Shown: in pieces, positions 12,309 to 21,496 of the stretch
Position numbering within the stretch: the first letter of the stretch is position 1
How the letters are laid out: each line of letters begins with the position of its first letter
Program-made: the position numbers and the translations under genes
Source: Chrysaora quinquecirrha
Taxonomy: Eukaryota; Cnidaria; Scyphozoa; Semaeostomeae; Pelagiidae
Reading direction: 5' to 3'
Assembly (NCBI GenBank): GCA_014526335.1
Contig: JACTAT010000054.1
Coordinates: 124,001-188,000 of the forward strand
DNA length: 64,000 nucleotides
Notes under the pieces: generated by a model
Told to the model about the DNA's origin: nothing
Seen by the model: only the letters and a program-made list of their open reading frames with translations
Database searches by the model: none

Positions 12309-12843
12309 GCTTGCTTGTTTCCTTACTTGCTTGTTTGCTTGCTCGCTAGCAAGCTTTCTTGCTTGTTTGAGTCTTGCTTGCTTACTTTCTTCTTGCTTGC
12401 TTTATTGCTTGCTTGCTTGCTTGATTTCTTGTTGTCTTTCTTGCTTCCTTGCTTGCTTGCTTACTTGCTTGTTTGTTTGCTTGCTTGCTTGTTAGCCTAG
12501 CCTACTTGCTTGCTTGTTTGCTTGCTTTCTTACTTGTTTGCTTGCTTCCTTGCTTGGTTTTTTGCTGTTTTTTGCTTGCTTGCTGACTTTCTTCTTGCTT
12601 GCTTTATTGCTTGCTTGCTTTTAATGAACTAATCTAAATTTTCCAGGCTTTATCACGTTGGATGAATTTAGGCATTCATGTGAAGTTTTGAACCAATTAT
12701 CGTCGAATCAAATACCACCAAATAAAGTAGATGATCTAGCAAGTTCACTCGACATTAATCAAGACGGTAGGATTGACTTCAATGAGTTCTTAGAAGCATT
12801 TCGACTTGTATCGCAATCAATGGAGCCAGTTGACGCGACGTAA
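4972..12843 (+). CDS. PPEF: PPEF/rdgC-type protein phosphatase with EF-hands (5'-partial, 10 exons)
   Basis: A calcium-regulated serine/threonine phosphatase of the PPEF/rdgC family: a PPP catalytic core followed by C-terminal EF-hands. In rdgC and vertebrate PPEF an N-terminal IQ motif binds calmodulin; roles in sensory neurons are known. Exons: 4972-5138, 6518-6554, 7242-7391, 7836-7919, 8740-8925, 9758-9900, 10373-10479, 11433-11596, 11974-12058, 12647-12843. All junctions are GT-AG and phases agree throughout, giving about 439 residues to a TAA stop. Catalytic motifs seen in order are [39 protein letters not shown] and VFSASNYY, then a degenerate and two good EF-hand loops ([15 protein letters not shown]). 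Human PPEF proteins have about 650-750 residues, so the N-terminus and the first motif (GDxHG) are missing, in the gap or upstream. No frameshift is seen. Family assignment is secure; PPEF1 versus PPEF2 orthology does not apply to an invertebrate copy. Confidence 0.93.
5301..5990 (+). repeat. 148-bp GTGGTGG minisatellite in a PPEF intron
   Basis: The phrase GGTATTTTTTGCG starts at 5301, 5449, 5597, 5723 and 5893, giving spacings of 148, 148, 126 and 170. The short and long units differ by moving a 22-bp sub-block. Inside each unit a subrepeat of the type TGGTGG..TTATGCTT.ATG recurs every 20-26 bp. The open frames of 76-119 codons here are a by-product of stop-poor GTGG repeats. A diverged relative lies in a HERC2 intron at 30825-31225. 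Confidence 0.9.
6518..6554 (+). CDS. PPEF: PPEF microexon
   Basis: A 37-bp exon between TTGTTAG and GTCAGG. It completes the Arg codon and encodes [12 protein letters not shown], matching the RYGFTKEILHKYK segment of human PPEF. Its length restores phase 0 for the next exon. Confidence 0.9.
6589..6735. repeat. MITE fragment (GGTCTGGGTCGGCGCGA family)
   Basis: AAGAGGTCTGGGTCGGCGCGA at the left matches the ends of the full elements at 14468 and 41381, and GACCAGACCTCTT near 6719-6731 closes it as an imperfect inverted repeat. A short internally deleted copy. Confidence 0.6.
7242..7391 (+). CDS. PPEF: PPEF exon: HGG metal ligand
   Basis: A 50-codon exon from CTTACAG to CAG|GTGAGT. Encodes [12 protein letters not shown] and VAHGGI; the His of HGG is a metal ligand in PPP phosphatases. 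Confidence 0.93.
7402..7806. repeat. (CTGA)n microsatellite filling a PPEF intron
   Basis: About 100 tetranucleotide copies, with a few GAATGA variants at 7495-7575. It begins about ten bases after the donor at 7392 and ends about 30 bases before the next acceptor, so it makes up over 90% of this 444-bp intron. Confidence 0.97.
7836..7919 (+). CDS. PPEF: PPEF exon: insert in the phosphatase domain
   Basis: 28 codons from ATTTTAG to CAG|GTTCGT. Much shorter than the variable loop between HGG and LWSDP in human PPEF. Ends VLEWEQ, matching the human EHEWEQ. Confidence 0.85.
8085..8720. repeat. Diverged composite MITE region in a PPEF intron
   Basis: Holds an outer pair of AGTTCCTTA-type repeats (8160-8210 and 8645-8715), like the TA-flanked MITEs at 21665 and 45410. 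An inner block (8340-8600) has CACTCCTTGAAAATCTCGTAC-like text, shared with 16830-17110 and 25063-25250. I read this as one element inserted in another; ends are approximate. Confidence 0.5.
8740..8925 (+). CDS. PPEF: PPEF exon: substrate loop and catalytic His
   Basis: 62 codons from TTTTTCAG to AAA|GTAAGT. Encodes [18 protein letters not shown] and [10 protein letters not shown], all diagnostic of the PPP fold, with the Arg and His of the active site. Confidence 0.94.
9080..9405. repeat. (GAT)n-rich microsatellite
   Basis: An imperfect run of GATGAT and related trinucleotides in a PPEF intron; the purest part is about 9276-9350. The poly-Asp open frame it produces is an artefact. Confidence 0.95.
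9509..9581 (+). tRNA. tRNA-Phe (anticodon GAA)
   Basis: A 73-bp cloverleaf: A box TAGCTCAGTTGG, anticodon arm CAGACTGAAGATCTG with GAA, variable loop AGGTC and B box GGTTCAATCCC. The discriminator base is A. The acceptor stem GCCGGGA / TCACGGC pairs except for one G-A mismatch at position 5-68. T5 and T6 runs at 9586 and 9593 would end Pol III transcription. It lies sense-oriented in an intron of the PPEF gene. Probably functional, but a lone acceptor mismatch also occurs in tRNA pseudogenes. Confidence 0.92.
9758..9900 (+). CDS. PPEF: PPEF exon: end of the catalytic core
   Basis: Acceptor TGCTTCAG, donor AAC|GTAAGT. Encodes [19 protein letters not shown], the last conserved phosphatase block, and ends with two bases of a Thr codon. 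Confidence 0.94.
10055..10150. repeat. Fragment of the GTACCCCC/GTGCCGCCCA MITE family
   Basis: CGTGCCGCCCAAGCATAA followed by ATACCCGACC and ATACCAA text, matching 30909 onwards and 22541 onwards. A related GGGGGTACTTGG sits at 9948. Confidence 0.55.
10205..10320. repeat. MITE fragment (GGTCTGGGTCGG family)
   Basis: The stretch with GACTGCAATCTCGGTCGTTGC and CTTCCAGAAAAATGTCGC matches the right half of the full elements at 14468-14945 and 41381-41801. Confidence 0.65.
10373..10479 (+). CDS. PPEF: PPEF exon: start of the regulatory domain
   Basis: From TTTGCAG to ATG|GTAATT. Encodes [16 protein letters not shown] and the start of a degenerate EF-hand loop (KYDTNNHG). Confidence 0.9.
10817..11099. 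repeat. 283-bp MITE with TCTTAGGCCCT ends
   Basis: The left end TCTTAGGCCCTAGCAAAACG and the right end, read on the minus strand, TCTTAGGCCCTTGCCAAACG form imperfect inverted repeats. The interior repeats AACATTGCTTGG / CAAACAATG-like words. A related copy runs into gap 2 at 26770-26979. Confidence 0.75.
11433..11596 (+). CDS. PPEF: PPEF exon: EF-hand 1 helix and linker
   Basis: From TTCTTATAG to CAG|GTAAGA. Encodes [19 protein letters not shown], aligned to the human SVSQWAFCMENILGLNLPW. Confidence 0.92.
11700..11915. repeat. (GAT)n-type microsatellite
   Basis: Imperfect GATGAT repeats, purest at about 11840-11885, in the intron before the exon at 11974. Confidence 0.95.
11974..12058 (+). 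CDS. PPEF: PPEF exon: EF-hand 2 loop
   Basis: Acceptor TTTTTTAG, donor CTG|GTAAGT. Encodes [21 protein letters not shown], with the first part of a canonical calcium loop that continues in the next exon as FITLDEF. Confidence 0.93.
12220..12625. repeat. (CTTG)n microsatellite
   Basis: About 400 bp of imperfect CTTG repeats in the last PPEF intron. The Leu/Cys-rich open frames of 85-106 codons come from the repeat. Confidence 0.95.
12647..12843 (+). CDS. PPEF: PPEF last exon: EF-hands 2 and 3
   Basis: Acceptor TTTTCCAG. Completes one EF-hand (FITLDEF) and encodes the next in full ([17 protein letters not shown]). The TAA stop is at 12841-12843, about 25 bases before tandem repeats begin. No clear AATAAA follows closely, so the 3' UTR may extend into the repeats. 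Confidence 0.94.
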
Positions 12844-12866
12844 TTGACAGGTAACTTACATGAATT

Positions 12867-13986
12867 TGCAACGCGTTAGTCGGCGATGATGTGCGATGTA
12901 TCGGCTTCTTATTGCCGAATTGCTGAGCAATCGCTAGCGATAAAGACGACTCCACTATATCTTTCAATATATTGGTTTCTTACTGCCAAGCAGAATGGCG
13001 ATTGGCTGTGACACGATTTGCCACGATGGCTTCTAGAAAAGCCTGCGATAAAGTTGAGTCACTAAATGATTCATAAACGATTTAGATATTTCACTCATAT
13101 AAACCGCGTTAATCGACCATATCTGTCAACATATTGGTTTCATACTGCTGACATAATGACGATTAAGTGCGACTAGATTCCTACGATGGCATTTGAAGCT
13201 TGCCTACAAATAAATGGAGCCATTCGAGGATTCATAAACGATTAAGATATTTTCCTTATTCGCAACGCGTTAATCGACGATATCTGTCAATATATTGGTA
13301 TCATACTGCTGACATAATGGCGATTAAGTGCGACTAGATTCCGACGATGGCATTTGAAGCTTGCCTGCAAATAAATGGAGCCATTCGAGGATTCATAAAC
13401 GATTAAGATATTTTCCTTATTCGCAACGCGTTAATCGACGATATCTGTCAATATATTGGTATCATACTGCTGACATAATGGCGATTAAGTGCGACTAGAT
13501 TCCAACGATGGCATTTGAAGCTTGCCTGCAAATAAATGGAGCCATTCGAGGATTCATAAACGATTAAGATATTTTCCTTATTCGCAACGCGTTAATCGAC
13601 GATATCTGTCAATATATTGGTATCATACTGCTGACATAATGGCGATTAAGTGCGACTAGATTCCAACGATGGCATTTGAAGCTTGCCTGCAAATAAATGG
13701 AGCCATTCGAGGATTCATAAACGATTAAGATATTTTCCTTATTCGCAACGCGTTAATCGACGATATCTGTCAATATATTGGTATCATACTGCTGACATAA
13801 TGGCGATTAAGTGCGACTAGATTCCAACGATGGCATTTGAAGCTTGCCTGCAAATAAATGGAGCCATTCGAGGATTCATAAACGATTAAGATATTTTCCT
13901 TATTCGCAACGCGTTAATCGACGATATCTGTCAATATATTGGTATCATACTGCTGACATAATGGCGATTAAGTGCGACTAGATTTG
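12867..13986. repeat. 161-bp tandem repeat array
   Basis: The landmark GGCATTTGAAGC is found at 13188, 13349, 13510, 13671 and 13832, exactly 161 bp apart. Those five units are nearly identical. The two leftmost units (about 12867-13160) are strongly diverged, so homogenisation is one-sided. Words such as CGCGTTAATCGACGATATC recur in every unit. Confidence 0.95.
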
Positions 13987-14467
13987 CCACGAAGAAAAAT
14001 GGGAAGTATCGCAGGGCGCAGGGAAAAATTTTTTGCTCCAGCTAATCCAAGAAACTCCAGCAAATTTGACGTTTTTATTGAGATTTCCGTTATATTTTAC
14101 GCTTGAATCATCCATGAACATTAGAGATTAAATTGTCTTATATAAAAACCTTTGGGCATAGTTTCTAAAAACCAAATCTTGGCGTAGCAAAATTTCGCGA
14201 ATTTCGTGTCCTAGAAATAAACCGGAGCCTCTCACTGGGTCTTGGTAAAGAGAAAATTTTTTTCACAAGTCTGCAAGAAAGTAGTACTATGAAGATTAAG
14301 TTTGAGTATAATAGTGCTCTAACCGAGGGTGTGGGGTACCTCATATAGATGGGTAGGTATGCATCTGCCTGCCCGATTTATGGGTAAATTTGCGATATTT
14401 TGCTCGGTTTGTGAGTCCTGTTCTGTGACTTTTTGGCCGGGTTATAGGTCAGTTTAACAATTTGTGA

Positions 14468-14945
14468 AATAGACCTTTTCAAAGAGGTCTGGGTCGGGGC
14501 AACATTTTTCTGGAAAATGGTAGATATATTGAGTAAGGGAATCTTCTCCACTCCACGTACAACGACCTTGATTGTAGCCGTTTCAAGGTAGTGCAGCAGA
14601 TTTTACGTCTAATTTATGAATAATAGAAGACTAAGAGAGGAAAGAAATCGGTGACATTAAATGTTATAAATATCTGTAGAAACTAATGAAACAAGATGCA
14701 AGAAACTCACAAAAAAGAAAATACTTGATTAAATGTCTTCTAGAGCAGATAAACTGGTACTAGAAACCCTTTCTTTCTCTTTTATTTCCATTAAACGTGA
14801 ATTTAGAGCAAAATTTGCTGCAATATCTCTCCTGAAACGACTGCAGTTCCGATCATTGCGCGTGGTTAAGATTCCCTTACTCAATATATCTACCATTTTC
14901 CAGAAAAATGTCGCGCTGACCCAGGGCTCTTTAAAAAGGTCTATT
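14468..14945. repeat. 478-bp MITE (AATAGACCTTTT ends)
   Basis: Left AATAGACCTTTTCAAAGAGG followed by GTCTGGGTCGG and CATTTTTCTGGAAAATGGTAG. The right end reads CTACCATTTTCCAGAAAAATG and ends AAAAAGGTCTATT. There is no transposase frame. A second full copy is at 41381-41801 and fragments lie at 6589, 10205 and 23875. Confidence 0.85.
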
Positions 14946-16829
14946 GTTGATTATGAGCCTGTTTGATGAAAATATGCCAATGTTATGGGTAGATCCCATC
15001 ATAAATTCTGGAGCGCAATGCTTCGAAAAAAAGTGTACGCTTAAAGCTTTTTAACCAATTATGCTTTCTTATGTATATATGACAACAGCAGTCAATTATT
15101 TTATTTATCGTAAATAAAACTGTACTCTCTTAATGTAAATAGAAACTATTGGAATTTCTTAGCTTAGCTTAGTTTCTACTTTAATTTAATTTATTGTATG
15201 AATGTGTATACGTTAAGCGAATCAATATGTAAAATGCATCGCCAAAGCAGCAAAAATTATGATTTTTAGAAAAGAATAAGGAGCATTTAATTCTATTCTT
15301 GACACAGAAACCTCTTTCTGTTTTGGAAAGTAAGAAGGAATCTTGTTCTGAACGGGTATAGTGAAAAGTGTTTGTAGTTAAGGAAAATCAGTCTTTTGGC
15401 AACTTCAAAGGCTGAGGATTCGTTCTTAACGCGCGGAGCCAACATTAAATCGTGGAAAAGGGCGTCTGATAAGAATTCCCTCGATTTTCCCGCAGAAGAT
15501 CCTATGTAAACCTTTGAGGGTCATATTTCGAGAAAAATAAACGGAAACAGCCTCGCTGCAGTTCAGATCTCTGAATTAACCAATCAGAGTGCGTTATTCC
15601 AAACCTTGCTCTCTGTTGGAGTCCGAAAAAATTGGCGCCGATGGCTTAAATTGTCCGGATTTTCAGGCTGAGAGTTTCATTTTGAAAATATTGTTTTAAA
15701 TATCGTCTTTCTGCCTTCCCGACAATTCTCATGGACTGTATGAAAGTTTGCAAAAAGTTCATAGTTTCTAGGGTCGTTACAGATATAGACTCATTACCTG
15801 GGTCCCTCTCTTCGCAAACAGCAACAACAACAACAACTACCAAACAGCTGTTTTCTCGGAGTTTGAGCGGTTTTGAGATCGGTCATCAGCCGTTACCGAT
15901 AACTTGAACACGTGTAATAAGTCTATTGCAGAACCTATAAGCCCCCTGGCTTTACCCTACAATTTGGGGGTTATTTTGAAAAGCTATTTTGAAAAATGTA
16001 AGCTTTGGTCTTCTTTAGCCCCGACCGGACCCCCTGTTAGGCCTCCTTGAGAGTGCCCCCAGGGGTATGACCTGGTGTTTATTCCAAGAAGCCTGCTATG
16101 GGCTGCTTTTACTGCATGAGTAGCTGCAGAGTTTCTTGTAAAACTTGCCAACTGAACGTAAACGGTATGTAGTGCCGGCTAGAAAAGCAACATCTTAACT
16201 AGAAATCTCTTTCCCATCAATTATAAATTGAACTTCAACATCTTTAATTGATATAAGTTAAGATGTTGTCAAAACTAAGGGAATTTTCAGTAAAGTGTTG
16301 ATGAAATATTAATAAAACTAGAAGATAAAAACAAAATTTCACTTTTCCATAAGATTGACCTGACGTTTTTTTAATTTGTTATTGTTACATGAAGTTACTA
16401 GCAGCTGATACATTCATTATGCAACGTAATTTTTAACGATTTGTTCAATTAAGCGCGTTTCTGGACATGAGTGTAATTACGCTGGGTGTAACTATAAATA
16501 CAGAGCGCTTTCCAAAACAGCGGATTCGAATCTCAAAAATTGCCGTTAGCTGATTATCTGCTGTTGATACTAACGCCTTATTAGATCTCGCATATACTGT
16601 CTGTCGAAATAAGTTGATACCATTGATGTATGTACATGCAGTACTTTTACCATAAGTAAGGGAAACACTCGTATACCAAATATAGCTGCTGAAGCTGTAA
16701 GAAGTCGAAGATTCTTGGCCCGAAGAAGCAATAACGCGAATTGGAGGTAATATCCAACTTCAGTATGTATGGCATTTAGTGCGTAATTTTTGGGTCATTT
16801 TTTGTGTTCAGTAGATGCCTTCTCGAGGG
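14946..16829. other. Unassigned intergenic sequence
   Basis: No exon with recognisable homology on either strand. A minus-strand frame at 15646-15843 starts in a short CAACAA repeat and is unconvincing. Pyrimidine/GC-rich patches near 15935-16080 (several CCCC runs) look repeat-derived. Confidence 0.4.
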
Positions 16830-17110
16830 GTAATTCACTCCTTGGGAATTCCGATAAATTCTATGGATTTCACAGAAATCCCTTGAAAATCCTTTCGTTT
16901 GCTACAGGAATCTCGTACGAGTTGATGAAGAGTGGAATGCTCACCGCCTTTTCGTCCTGATGGACTTCGAATCTTATCATATCACTCTCTTAAAATGCGT
17001 ATGAGATTTCTGTTAAAACAAAAGGATTTCCAAGAGATTTCCATGAAAACAATAGATTTCAAGCAATGGTGTACGAGATTTCTAAGGAGTGAATGGCTTT
17101 TCGCTTCAAT
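16830..17110. repeat. MITE-like palindromic element (ATCTCGTAC family)
   Basis: The left side has GGGGTAATTCACTCCTTGGG and the right side GTACGAGATTTCTAAGGAGTG, an imperfect inverted repeat. Related text lies at 8340-8600 and 25063-25250. Confidence 0.6.
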
Positions 17111-17529
17111 CTTATCTTTGGTTCCTTCTGAAAACGGCAGGCTTGACAAGTCTCAAAAACCTTCTTCCCCCATCACTGGAAGGTTATACTATGTCCTCGG
17201 TATGCCTTCCATTTTTTGCTGCAATGTTATTTTGGTATAGGTAACTTTCTCCTCCCATTTCTACCGCCCTCACATAGGAAGACCTTAGCGTGATACAATT
17301 CTTTGAGGGTGCACAATAGGATACCTCAATCCCACCCTCCCGCTTCTGTTTTTTGATATATTCCCTATCCCGTCGCCCTTATTTTTCAAATCTCGATACC
17401 GCCGTTCCCTGGCGTTACCGTTCCCCGCCAAAATGCCTCGTATCTCGCATCCCGCCAAATGCGCAAATCCCGCCAAACCTATTGTGTACCCACTTCTTTT
17501 GCCGTATCTTTTAAGGCCTGGCTAAAATA

Positions 17530-17700
17530 GGAGAAATGTAGCGCGCGACATTGATGTCCCCCCGGTGTCTCCCAGTTTAACCACCTCGGAAACTTTGTAG
17601 CGTGTGACAAAATTTGTAGCGAGAGACATGCAAATGACTCGGAGGACATGATGCTTGCTTGTCACTCACATGTTTAGCCACCCTCGGAGACACTCCTAAG
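17530..17700. repeat. Diverged MITE copy (GACATGTC family)
   Basis: Shares GATGTCTCCCAGTTTA, CGGAAACTTTGTAGCG and GACAAAATTTGTAGCGAG with the fuller copy at 17850-18116. Confidence 0.65.
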
Positions 17701-17849
17701 TCTACAAACAACGGGCGTAACTGAGACTTCGATCAATGGTCTATCATTTGGCTAAAGACTGTCCTTGATATCCCTGCTTAACGTACTGCTAACAATGCTC
17801 ATCATACTGTATTCCAATTAACAAGATCCTGTGTCCCGGCCCTCTAGAC

Positions 17850-18116
17850 CTGGCTAGACTAAGACATGTCGCGCGTGACACTGTCATCCGTGACATGTCC
17901 CCTCGATGTCTCCCAGTTTAGCCACCTTGGAAACTTTGTATCGCATGACAAAATTTGTAGCGAGGGACACGCAAATGTTTCTGAGAGGCAACAGAAACAT
18001 TTCTTGTCTCCGCGACTTCTGGGACATGTTGCTCGTTTGTCATTCGCATGTTTCGCCACCTTGAGATACACGCCGAATACAATGACGCACGCGACATGTC
18101 TCCTCGTTTAGCCTGG
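17850..18116. repeat. 267-bp MITE (GACATGTC family)
   Basis: The left end CCTGGCTAGACTAAGACATG and the right end, read on the minus strand, CCAGGCTAAACGAGGAGACA are imperfect inverted repeats, each followed by CATGTCGCG. Another partial copy in the opposite direction lies at 19727-19856. Confidence 0.75.
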
Positions 18117-18191
18117 CGTTGTCAGTCTAAAATGATATCTCCAGTAATTTAAAATTATAAATGAAAATTATTTGAAAATTATATTTTTCAG

Positions 18192-18233
18192 AAACCACAT
18201 GCCGAAGAACAGAATATAATTTAGTAATTTATC
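18192..18233 (+). promoter_or_regulatory. Probable 5' UTR part of the secreted-peptide exon
   Basis: ATATTTTTCAG at 18181-18191 is a good 3' splice site just upstream of the ATG at 18234, so the gene probably has a non-coding first exon and a 5' UTR intron. No core promoter can be named. Confidence 0.4.
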
Positions 18234-18593
18234 ATGGAATCTTATTGCGTCCTGAAGATTGTGCTCGCACTCCTCTTGTGCCAAAAAGCTTTCTCAAGCG
18301 AAGACCGACTGACATCAGACTCTCACACATCTAGTAACAAAAGCTGCCTACTCCTGTACCAAATTTGCTTTCGCCTTGGCTACAAGCATCAATTTTGCTC
18401 GTATCTCTTCGAAGGCTGCGCTACCACGTTCAGTGGAAGGGAAAAACGGCTCGTTGATAACCGTCGACTTAGGAGCTGTTATCAGAAATGTCAAGGCTAC
18501 TTTGAACAATGCCTTACGATCTCTGACACAGAACAATTGCACATTTTATGCATCTGGGCAAAGAATAAATGTAAAAAACGATGCAGAAATTAA
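18234..18593 (+). CDS. Small secreted ten-cysteine peptide (119 aa)
   Basis: A single open frame of 119 codons ending in TAA. Residues 1 to about 22 form a signal peptide with a hydrophobic core (LKIVLALLL) and a small-residue cleavage region (AFSS). The mature part is basic with ten cysteines spaced 6-9-6-19-3-6-12-6-3. Dibasic sites occur mid-chain (residues about 66-73), so cleavage into two cysteine-stabilised chains is possible. The ordered cysteines and a splice acceptor just upstream argue for a real gene. I recognise no family; the spacing does not match ShK, EGF, kazal, defensin or SCRiP patterns that I know. A host-defence, venom-like or signalling peptide are all possible and none is shown. 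Neighbours are MITEs, which say nothing about role. Confidence 0.68.
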   Translation: MESYCVLKIVLALLLCQKAFSSEDRLTSDSHTSSNKSCLLLYQICFRLGYKHQFCSYLFEGCATTFSGREKRLVDNRRLRSCYQKCQGYFEQCLTISDTEQLHILCIWAKNKCKKRCRN

Positions 18594-18599
18594 TATCTA

Positions 18600-19095
18600 C
18601 AGGGTTTAGGCCTTCATACTAGAAAATACTTTCCATAATGTGACAAAAAGAACTTTGGTAGAATGCAAGACTTGAAGACCAATTCAATAGTTTTCAAAAT
18701 ACTTGTTATTTCTTTGAATTTAATGTTATATATGTAGCTAATATTGAAATTAATATATTGAGTATAAAAATTATAATATATGAATAGACAAATAAGGGCA
18801 CAAACAAAGATATATATGATAAAGGTATGAATAATAAAGGTATATATAGATAGATATATAATATATATATGTGAAGGAATATATAACGGCATAGGCTACT
18901 GCATCCAGAGAAAACTAATGGTATAGTCTGCTTTATCTAAATGCTACCCTAACTACCAGAGCCGTAGCTGCTGAGCAGGAGAGGGTGATGAACTGTGGAG
19001 GAGAAGAAGAGAGAAAAGCGGTTCATTAAAATCAATAAAGTATACGATGAGGTTTGTTTTTATTTTAGCTATTGCCACATTTTTCTGCGTTTGCA
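18600..19095. other. Unassigned AT-rich sequence
   Basis: Contains TATATA/TAGATA-rich low-complexity DNA at about 18720-18890. AATAAA words at 18562 (still inside the coding frame) and 18826 could serve as poly(A) signals, the second for the peptide gene. Confidence 0.4.
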
Positions 19096-19407
19096 CTAAC
19101 GTTGCTCTGAAAATGCTTTTACTTTTCTCAATGCCGCTTGATTCTTTGACGTCTTAGGTGTTGCGTAACAAGGCGCTAAGTCTTTACACTTGAAAAGGAA
19201 ACGTCTCGTTTCGGTAACAGCCTCCTTTTCAATTTGTGCTTTTATGACTTCTTTTTCCTTCTCCGTACCGTTTTCCTGGTTTTTTCGGCTCTGCTGCAGA
19301 TTTTCTGTTTTATTAAGAACACTTTCCCTTGACGGCTTTTCTATGATAAAAGTTTTCAGGAAATGCCAAGGATAATCTTTAGCGAAGCAGATTCGCCGAG
19401 AAACGAT
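19096..19407 (-). CDS. Possible terminal exon of an unknown minus-strand gene
   Basis: On the minus strand a 103-codon open frame starts directly after a splice-acceptor-like GACTTTAG (plus 19408-19413) and ends in TAG. It lacks an early ATG. The product would be hydrophilic and Lys/Glu/Gln-rich, with motifs such as DYPWHFLKTFIIEKPSR and EKEKEVIKAQIEKEAV, more protein-like in composition than random frames nearby. No homologue is recognised and no upstream exon was identified. Chance remains a serious alternative. Confidence 0.25.
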   Translation of the reverse strand: MVSRRICFAKDYPWHFLKTFIIEKPSRESVLNKTENLQQSRKNQENGTEKEKEVIKAQIEKEAVTETRRFLFKCKDLAPCYATPKTSKNQAALRKVKAFSEQR

Positions 19408-19726
19408 CTAAAGTCAAAAATAGGCGACGGAGGGGTTGATACAGCAAGAAAAGATTTCGAATCAAGCCTGCTACAGTCTTGGACAAAATTATGAGACAAC
19501 TGACATTTTCATTAATATTTGTATTACTGTTGTATTTTATCCCTCCCCCCTTACTCAATGTTGATCAAATGGCGTGGAATTGTTTTCAGTATCACTCAAC
19601 ATGATCCAAGGGGGGGGGGGAATGGGCTATTGATTAGCGAAGATGAAGTTAAGGATTTGCTAGACAAACTCAGAATCTTCTGTGTGTCTCATTATATTTT
19701 GTCCAAGATTGTACTTTTAAGCTGTG

Positions 19727-19856
19727 GCTTAACAAGGGACATGTCACGCACGACGGCGTGTCTCTCAGAAACATTTGCGTGTCTTTCGCTACAAATTTTG
19801 TCACGCGCTACAAAATTATCCGAGGTGACTAAACTGGAGACATCAAGGTGACATAT
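19727..19856. repeat. MITE fragment (GACATGTC family)
   Basis: GGGACATGTCACGCACGACG, then ACAAATTTTGTCACGCG and ACTGGAGACATC, the reverse of the text at 17850-18116. Confidence 0.65.
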
Positions 19857-21484
19857 CAGGGGCTGTAAGGGGGCTCTACTAACTAGTCAAAGCACAATAC
19901 CGAAATAGAAAAATTCACTTAGTCATCATAACTAGGGGGTCTCAGCCCTCCTGCAACCATCCTAGCTCTACATTCCTTGGGGGTCATCGGAGGGAATTCG
20001 TTTCGGAGTACGGACTGGCGTCATGGCGGAACAATTTAATGTTCCATCCCTGCCAGACGCGGATTTTCTTCAAAACGACATGTGGAAAACGAATTTTTGT
20101 ACGGCTTAGCCTTCATCTGTCACCTCACTCGAAAAATTTGAATATTTCGAGCAAATATTTCGGCAAACTTTTTTGCGGCTCTGGCTTTGGTAGAAACTCA
20201 GCTTACTCGGTTTATCTTCTTGGAAACTTGACGTAATTCTTACGAAGATTGCGAAAGATTGTGTCCACTTTGTGTATGCGATTGAATGCAAGTGTTTTTC
20301 TTTGATTCTTCAAATAGAAATTCGTTATCGCTTTCATAAAGAAATACAGTACATCAGCAACTATGTGTGACCCAGTTTGTGTCTTTCTCTGAAACTGATT
20401 CCAGTGATTACAGTAGAAATGCCAACCGCATGGTTTTGGAAAACTGTCGCATGACAACTTGTTGTCGTTGCTTTTGAAACACCCTCCGCATTCATTTCCG
20501 TGTCGCAATTTTAATCATATCTTTCAGTTTTGTTGATTTTGTCATATTTTGGCGAAAAATCTGATTTTTTCTCCGCCTCTGATAGCAGATAATGTAACCG
20601 GCCCCTAACAGGGCCCCGTTAGGGGGGTCAAACTATCCTATACCCCATCATACAAGTCTCGAGGCTGTAGACTTGGATTTCTTGCTTTTTGTCGGGTAAA
20701 TTTTCCTCCTAAATTCCGTCAAATATCAGGTAGAATGACTCTATTTGCCCTAAGACTGCTGTCTCCGTATGGGAAGGTATAGTTAGTTTTGAAGAAAAGA
20801 GCGACTTTTTAAAGCCCCTGTCTCGGTACATAAGGCTAAAGACTTGGATTTTTGCGAAAAATTTTTTCTGAAAATGCGATTGATTAGTGGATTTACAATC
20901 GCTATTCGCCAATCGAATAATGCATCAAATATGTTGTGATTGATCTTCGAGATCTTCCAAGGAAGTTTTCTCAACATTAGGACCTTTTGACTACTTTCGT
21001 CCGTGATCCATCGTCCAAAAGCAAGTTGATTGCTTCTGATTAATTGATTCAATCACGATTTAATCATTCGAATATCAGAATGAATGAACGAGACCCCTAA
21101 AAAACATGATCATTATTTTGTCACCTTGCTTTATGACTCTGGGACCCTTTGATTTCCCAGAGAGCGAAATTCCATTGTTGCTCAAAGTGCTTCGAGTGTG
21201 AAAATTATCGCCAAAAACAATACTATTGTTTGACCGTGGGTACGTTACTCTCTGCGGACTCGCCTATTTTATCAGGTCTCTATCCGGTTTTAGTAACCTC
21301 TTTATTGTATCCTTTTTCCCCAGTATTTTATGTAAACAACTATTATTTTCTATCATTATTTCTTTGTCTCCCAATTTTATATAAAACGACTAATTTTCTT
21401 TTTCGTTCTATCATTTAGATCAAATTCTTCTCAGACATAACGCACCGTAATCTGCTGTAGTTTGCCGTAACATACTTTGGAACC
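19857..21484. other. Unassigned sequence upstream of the boule gene
   Basis: No recognised exon. A minus-strand frame at 20212-20508 (98 codons) and a short ATG frame at 20022 are noted but not supported. The 5' UTR and promoter of the boule gene presumably lie in the right part; I see no clear TATA box. Confidence 0.35.
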
Positions 21485-21496
21485 ATGGTTAAAATA
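21485..21496 (+). CDS. BOLL: Boule first coding exon (four codons)
   Basis: ATG GTT AAA ATA followed by GTAAGT. The phase-0 donor and AACCATGG context make it the best start, since exon 2 has no in-frame ATG before the RRM. Confidence 0.7.

Noticed and set aside
12175..12500. Leu/Cys-rich membrane-like frames
   Set aside because: Encoded by the (CTTG)n microsatellite.
20022..20108. 28-codon frame with a good ATG context (MAEQFNVPSLPDADF)
   Set aside because: Ends in TAG without a convincing splice donor; too short to support.
20212..20508. 98-codon minus-strand frame with several cysteines and KTQTGSHIVADVLYFF
   Set aside because: No recognised family, no clear splice sites or partner exon; kept only as a remark.
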